Shown piece after piece: positions 61,795-64,000 of a DNA stretch of 64,000 nucleotides. Numbering within the stretch: position 1 is the stretch's first letter; each line of letters begins with the position of its first letter. The notes beneath the pieces are model-generated. The model was not told the origin of the DNA, made no database searches, and saw only the letters and a program-made list of their open reading frames with translations. Made by a program: the position numbers and the translations under genes. Location: positions 310,001 through 374,000 of the forward strand of contig JAYKAV010002695.1 of assembly GCA_035582835.1 (NCBI GenBank), written 5' to 3'. The stretch comes from Phoebastria nigripes (Eukaryota; Chordata; Aves; Procellariiformes; Diomedeidae).

Positions 61795-64000
61795 AAATCA
61801 ATTTCAGCAGTAGATACCAATATCACGTTTATGTATGTGAACAAATACTCTGGCTGTGCATAGCTATATGCGATATATGATACATAGCTGTATGAGCTAC
61901 TACCATCCACCAGGCAGAACTGTGTTTCATGCTCTCATGATGATCTCACACAAGTTACATGTTTCTCATTTAAGACCTAGCTTTCTAACTAAAGATTCCA
62001 CAATCCTAGTCATAATTAAGCCACAAAACCCTTTGGGTTGACAGTTTATGGAGAGCAGAAGGAATAGTAGAAGAGAAACTCCAACACAAATACTGTGAAG
62101 AGCCCCTTCTTGCCAGATGGTGCCAGCTAAGCAGTTAAGACATTGCACAAAACCACTGATGTTTCCATAAGACTTAGCCACATATGTGTGTGAAGGAAGG
62201 GGAAAGGAGACAAAGTCCATGGACAGGTGGGAGAAATTTGCAGGAGGATGCACTTTACGTGTGTAAAGAGCTAATGCATAGCAATGTTCAGAAGCCAGCC
62301 TGGCAAGTTAGTGCTGCCCNGAGCTGAATTGGCTTGTAACACACAAAACAGATGTCCTGCAAACTCTGTAACACCTGCAGGGTTTTTCAAAACACTTCAG
62401 TATTGAGTACTGCTGTAGAGAAATACAGCAGTCATGTTTGGGAAACACTGCAGAAGCAGCATCTCCTCAAAGCCAGCAAGAGATCGAAAAGGGAGCAGAG
62501 CTGGCACTGGTACTGGTGAGAATCAGTAAGGCACGTCATTAGTAGAGAGTGAGTACCGTCATTAGAGGCGGTACTAGTAGAGAAATAGCAGATGAAATGT
62601 GGGTGAGCTCACCCATCCAGTATCCTGGTAAGGCAAGATGTGTGATACCTACCTTCTGGCTATTAGCTGACTTCTCAATATACCATTATATTAAGGCCCT
62701 AACTGGCTTGGGATTGGATTGTCAACTCATCTTTCTCTCTACTCAGCATACATCAGTGTGATAAGAAAAAACTGCTTCTCCTCTCTTCCCTCTTAAGTTT
62801 TTCTTTCACTGTATCAAAAAGAGGCGCAGCTGGGATTCTGGTCTGCCACCTTGTCCATTATTTGAATTTCTTGATGCCTATTTCAGATTCTTGTCTCTGC
62901 CTCTGTTCCTGGCTATTTTCCTGTGAAGAAAGCTAAAATNCAAATAATCCTTCGTTCAGTTCTCTTGGCTTTGCCAGTGCAATTTTGTGGTTAGTGTTTG
63001 AGTACTGTTTTAATACGTACTGCTGAGATGGATGTTCTACCTATAATTCTGATAATATCTCAGATAATCTATGTGCTTTTTGCTGCTAAAATTAAATATT
63101 TATTAGTTTATTTTCAGTGACTATGGCTAGAAAATACAATAAAACTATCTTGTTTCACTGCCAGAATTTCACAGGTTTTGGTTAAAGCAGACGACTCCGC
63201 CCACACCCCAAAATAAATGAATTTCATTCTTCATCTTCCTAGTAATTTGTTGCACTGATTTCCCCCCATGCTGTTTAGAGGTCTCATAGATTTTGGTCTG
63301 GTTTCCATTCTTGTTACAGATTTCTGTTGTGCCATTCATCTTCAGATTAGGTGTTCAAAGGCCTTGTATCTTCTTTTTCATGGAGAAAGAGTTTCATCTA
63401 GAAGTTAACTCAAACCGATAATGTTACATGTATGGGCTGTCTGCATAGTAGCCAGTGTACCGTGGCTTGCCAGGAAAGTCTAGTAATTCCTTCTTCAGCT
63501 GGTCTTCTGAACGTGATTTGAGATTTGGAAGATAAAGAGCCAGAACAATGTTGGCACACCCAGACTTAGCAGTGCTATTTTAAAGGCAGATGTTGGACTA
63601 TAGTGCTTCTTGGGCTACAAGCCTATAATTTAGGTTTATCTCCTCCCAAATTGTTCATCATAGCTATGATGCTACAAAGATACCCATTTTGATTCCCACA
63701 ATTCCTATATTTATCCTTCTGTATAAGTAAATAACAAACTTTAAAATGCAGGTAGAGCAAACAATATTGTTCTAAATGACTGCATGTATCAGGTAAAGTG
63801 ATAGTGCACATTTTTGTGGGCTGTGTCTCCCACAAAGCAAAAGCCCTGCAGCTTGGGAGGACAGGAAAGCCACACTGTCTGCACAGGAACTGAAGGGCTC
63901 CAGTGATGTGTAGTATTATATGTTGGACTTAATAGCCCTAGTTACCTGGATAAAGATTAAGTCTTCAGTGTTCATAACAGACTAGATGCAGTATACTGCA

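Larger units (their letters stand above)
54511..64000. other. Intergenic region to the window end
   Basis: 9.5 kb of mostly AT-rich sequence with no exon that I can support on either strand. It includes a T run at 57195-57208, a small hairpin at 62552-62575 and two minus-strand AATAAA motifs at 61770-61794. The longest open frames (61444-61863 + and 61260-61718 -) overlap on opposite strands and resemble nothing known to me. Confidence 0.55.

Noticed and set aside
61260..61863. Overlapping 139-codon (+) and 152-codon (-) frames
   Set aside because: A few frames this long are expected by chance in 64 kb on two strands; no domain, no splice support, and neither translation resembles NINJ1.
46391..64000. 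NINJ1, expected on the minus strand by synteny
   Set aside because: I looked for its conserved segments (for example an ANASQLKAV-like stretch and the two hydrophobic helices) among minus-strand translations and by eye and found none. A short divergent exon could still be missed.

Overview
This is vertebrate nuclear DNA, almost certainly from a bird. It holds spliced genes with GT-AG introns, one strong CpG island, CR1 LINE fragments (two with avian-type 3' ends) and two LTRs that look like those common in neoavian genomes. There are no operons, ribosome binding sites, CRISPR arrays or convincing tRNA genes. Scattered single N bases interrupt several reading frames. The bird assignment rests on the repeats and the proteins; placement in Neoaves is an inference.

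Two genes are supported, both on the + strand. (1) The 3' part of SUSD3 (sushi domain-containing 3): coding exons at 824-971, 3980-4147 and 14579-14795, encoding the transmembrane segment, a short cytoplasmic region and a lineage-specific tail, with a 3' UTR ending near 15240. The sushi-domain exons lie upstream of the window. (2) A complete CARD19 (formerly C9orf89/BinCARD): six coding exons from 26763 to 44814, whose phases join without error into 182 residues, with an N-terminal CARD, an acidic linker, one membrane helix and a short tail. Its first exon carries only 7 coding bases and sits in a CpG island at about 26520-27330.

Layout: 1-823, SUSD3 intron; 824-15240, SUSD3 exons, introns and 3' UTR, with an old CR1 in the large intron; 15241-26500, intergenic, with a degraded CR1 coding fragment; 26520-44814, CARD19, with a well-preserved CR1 and a solo LTR with 5-bp target duplications in intron 1, and an ancient amniote repeat in intron 5; 44815 to about 46390, probable CARD19 3' UTR; 46390-64000, no recognisable gene, with an LTR at about 53207-54510.

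The SUSD3-CARD19 order and orientation match human 9q22.31. There the next gene is NINJ1 on the opposite strand; I recognised no NINJ1 coding exon here. SUSD3 is a membrane protein of the cell surface and cytoplasmic periphery, and CARD19 is a mitochondrial membrane CARD protein. Nothing in the sequence suggests they act together beyond being neighbours. I found no convincing new biological system. The most useful leads are the CARD19 isoform and synteny observations, the bird SUSD3 tail and the intronic repeat structures.
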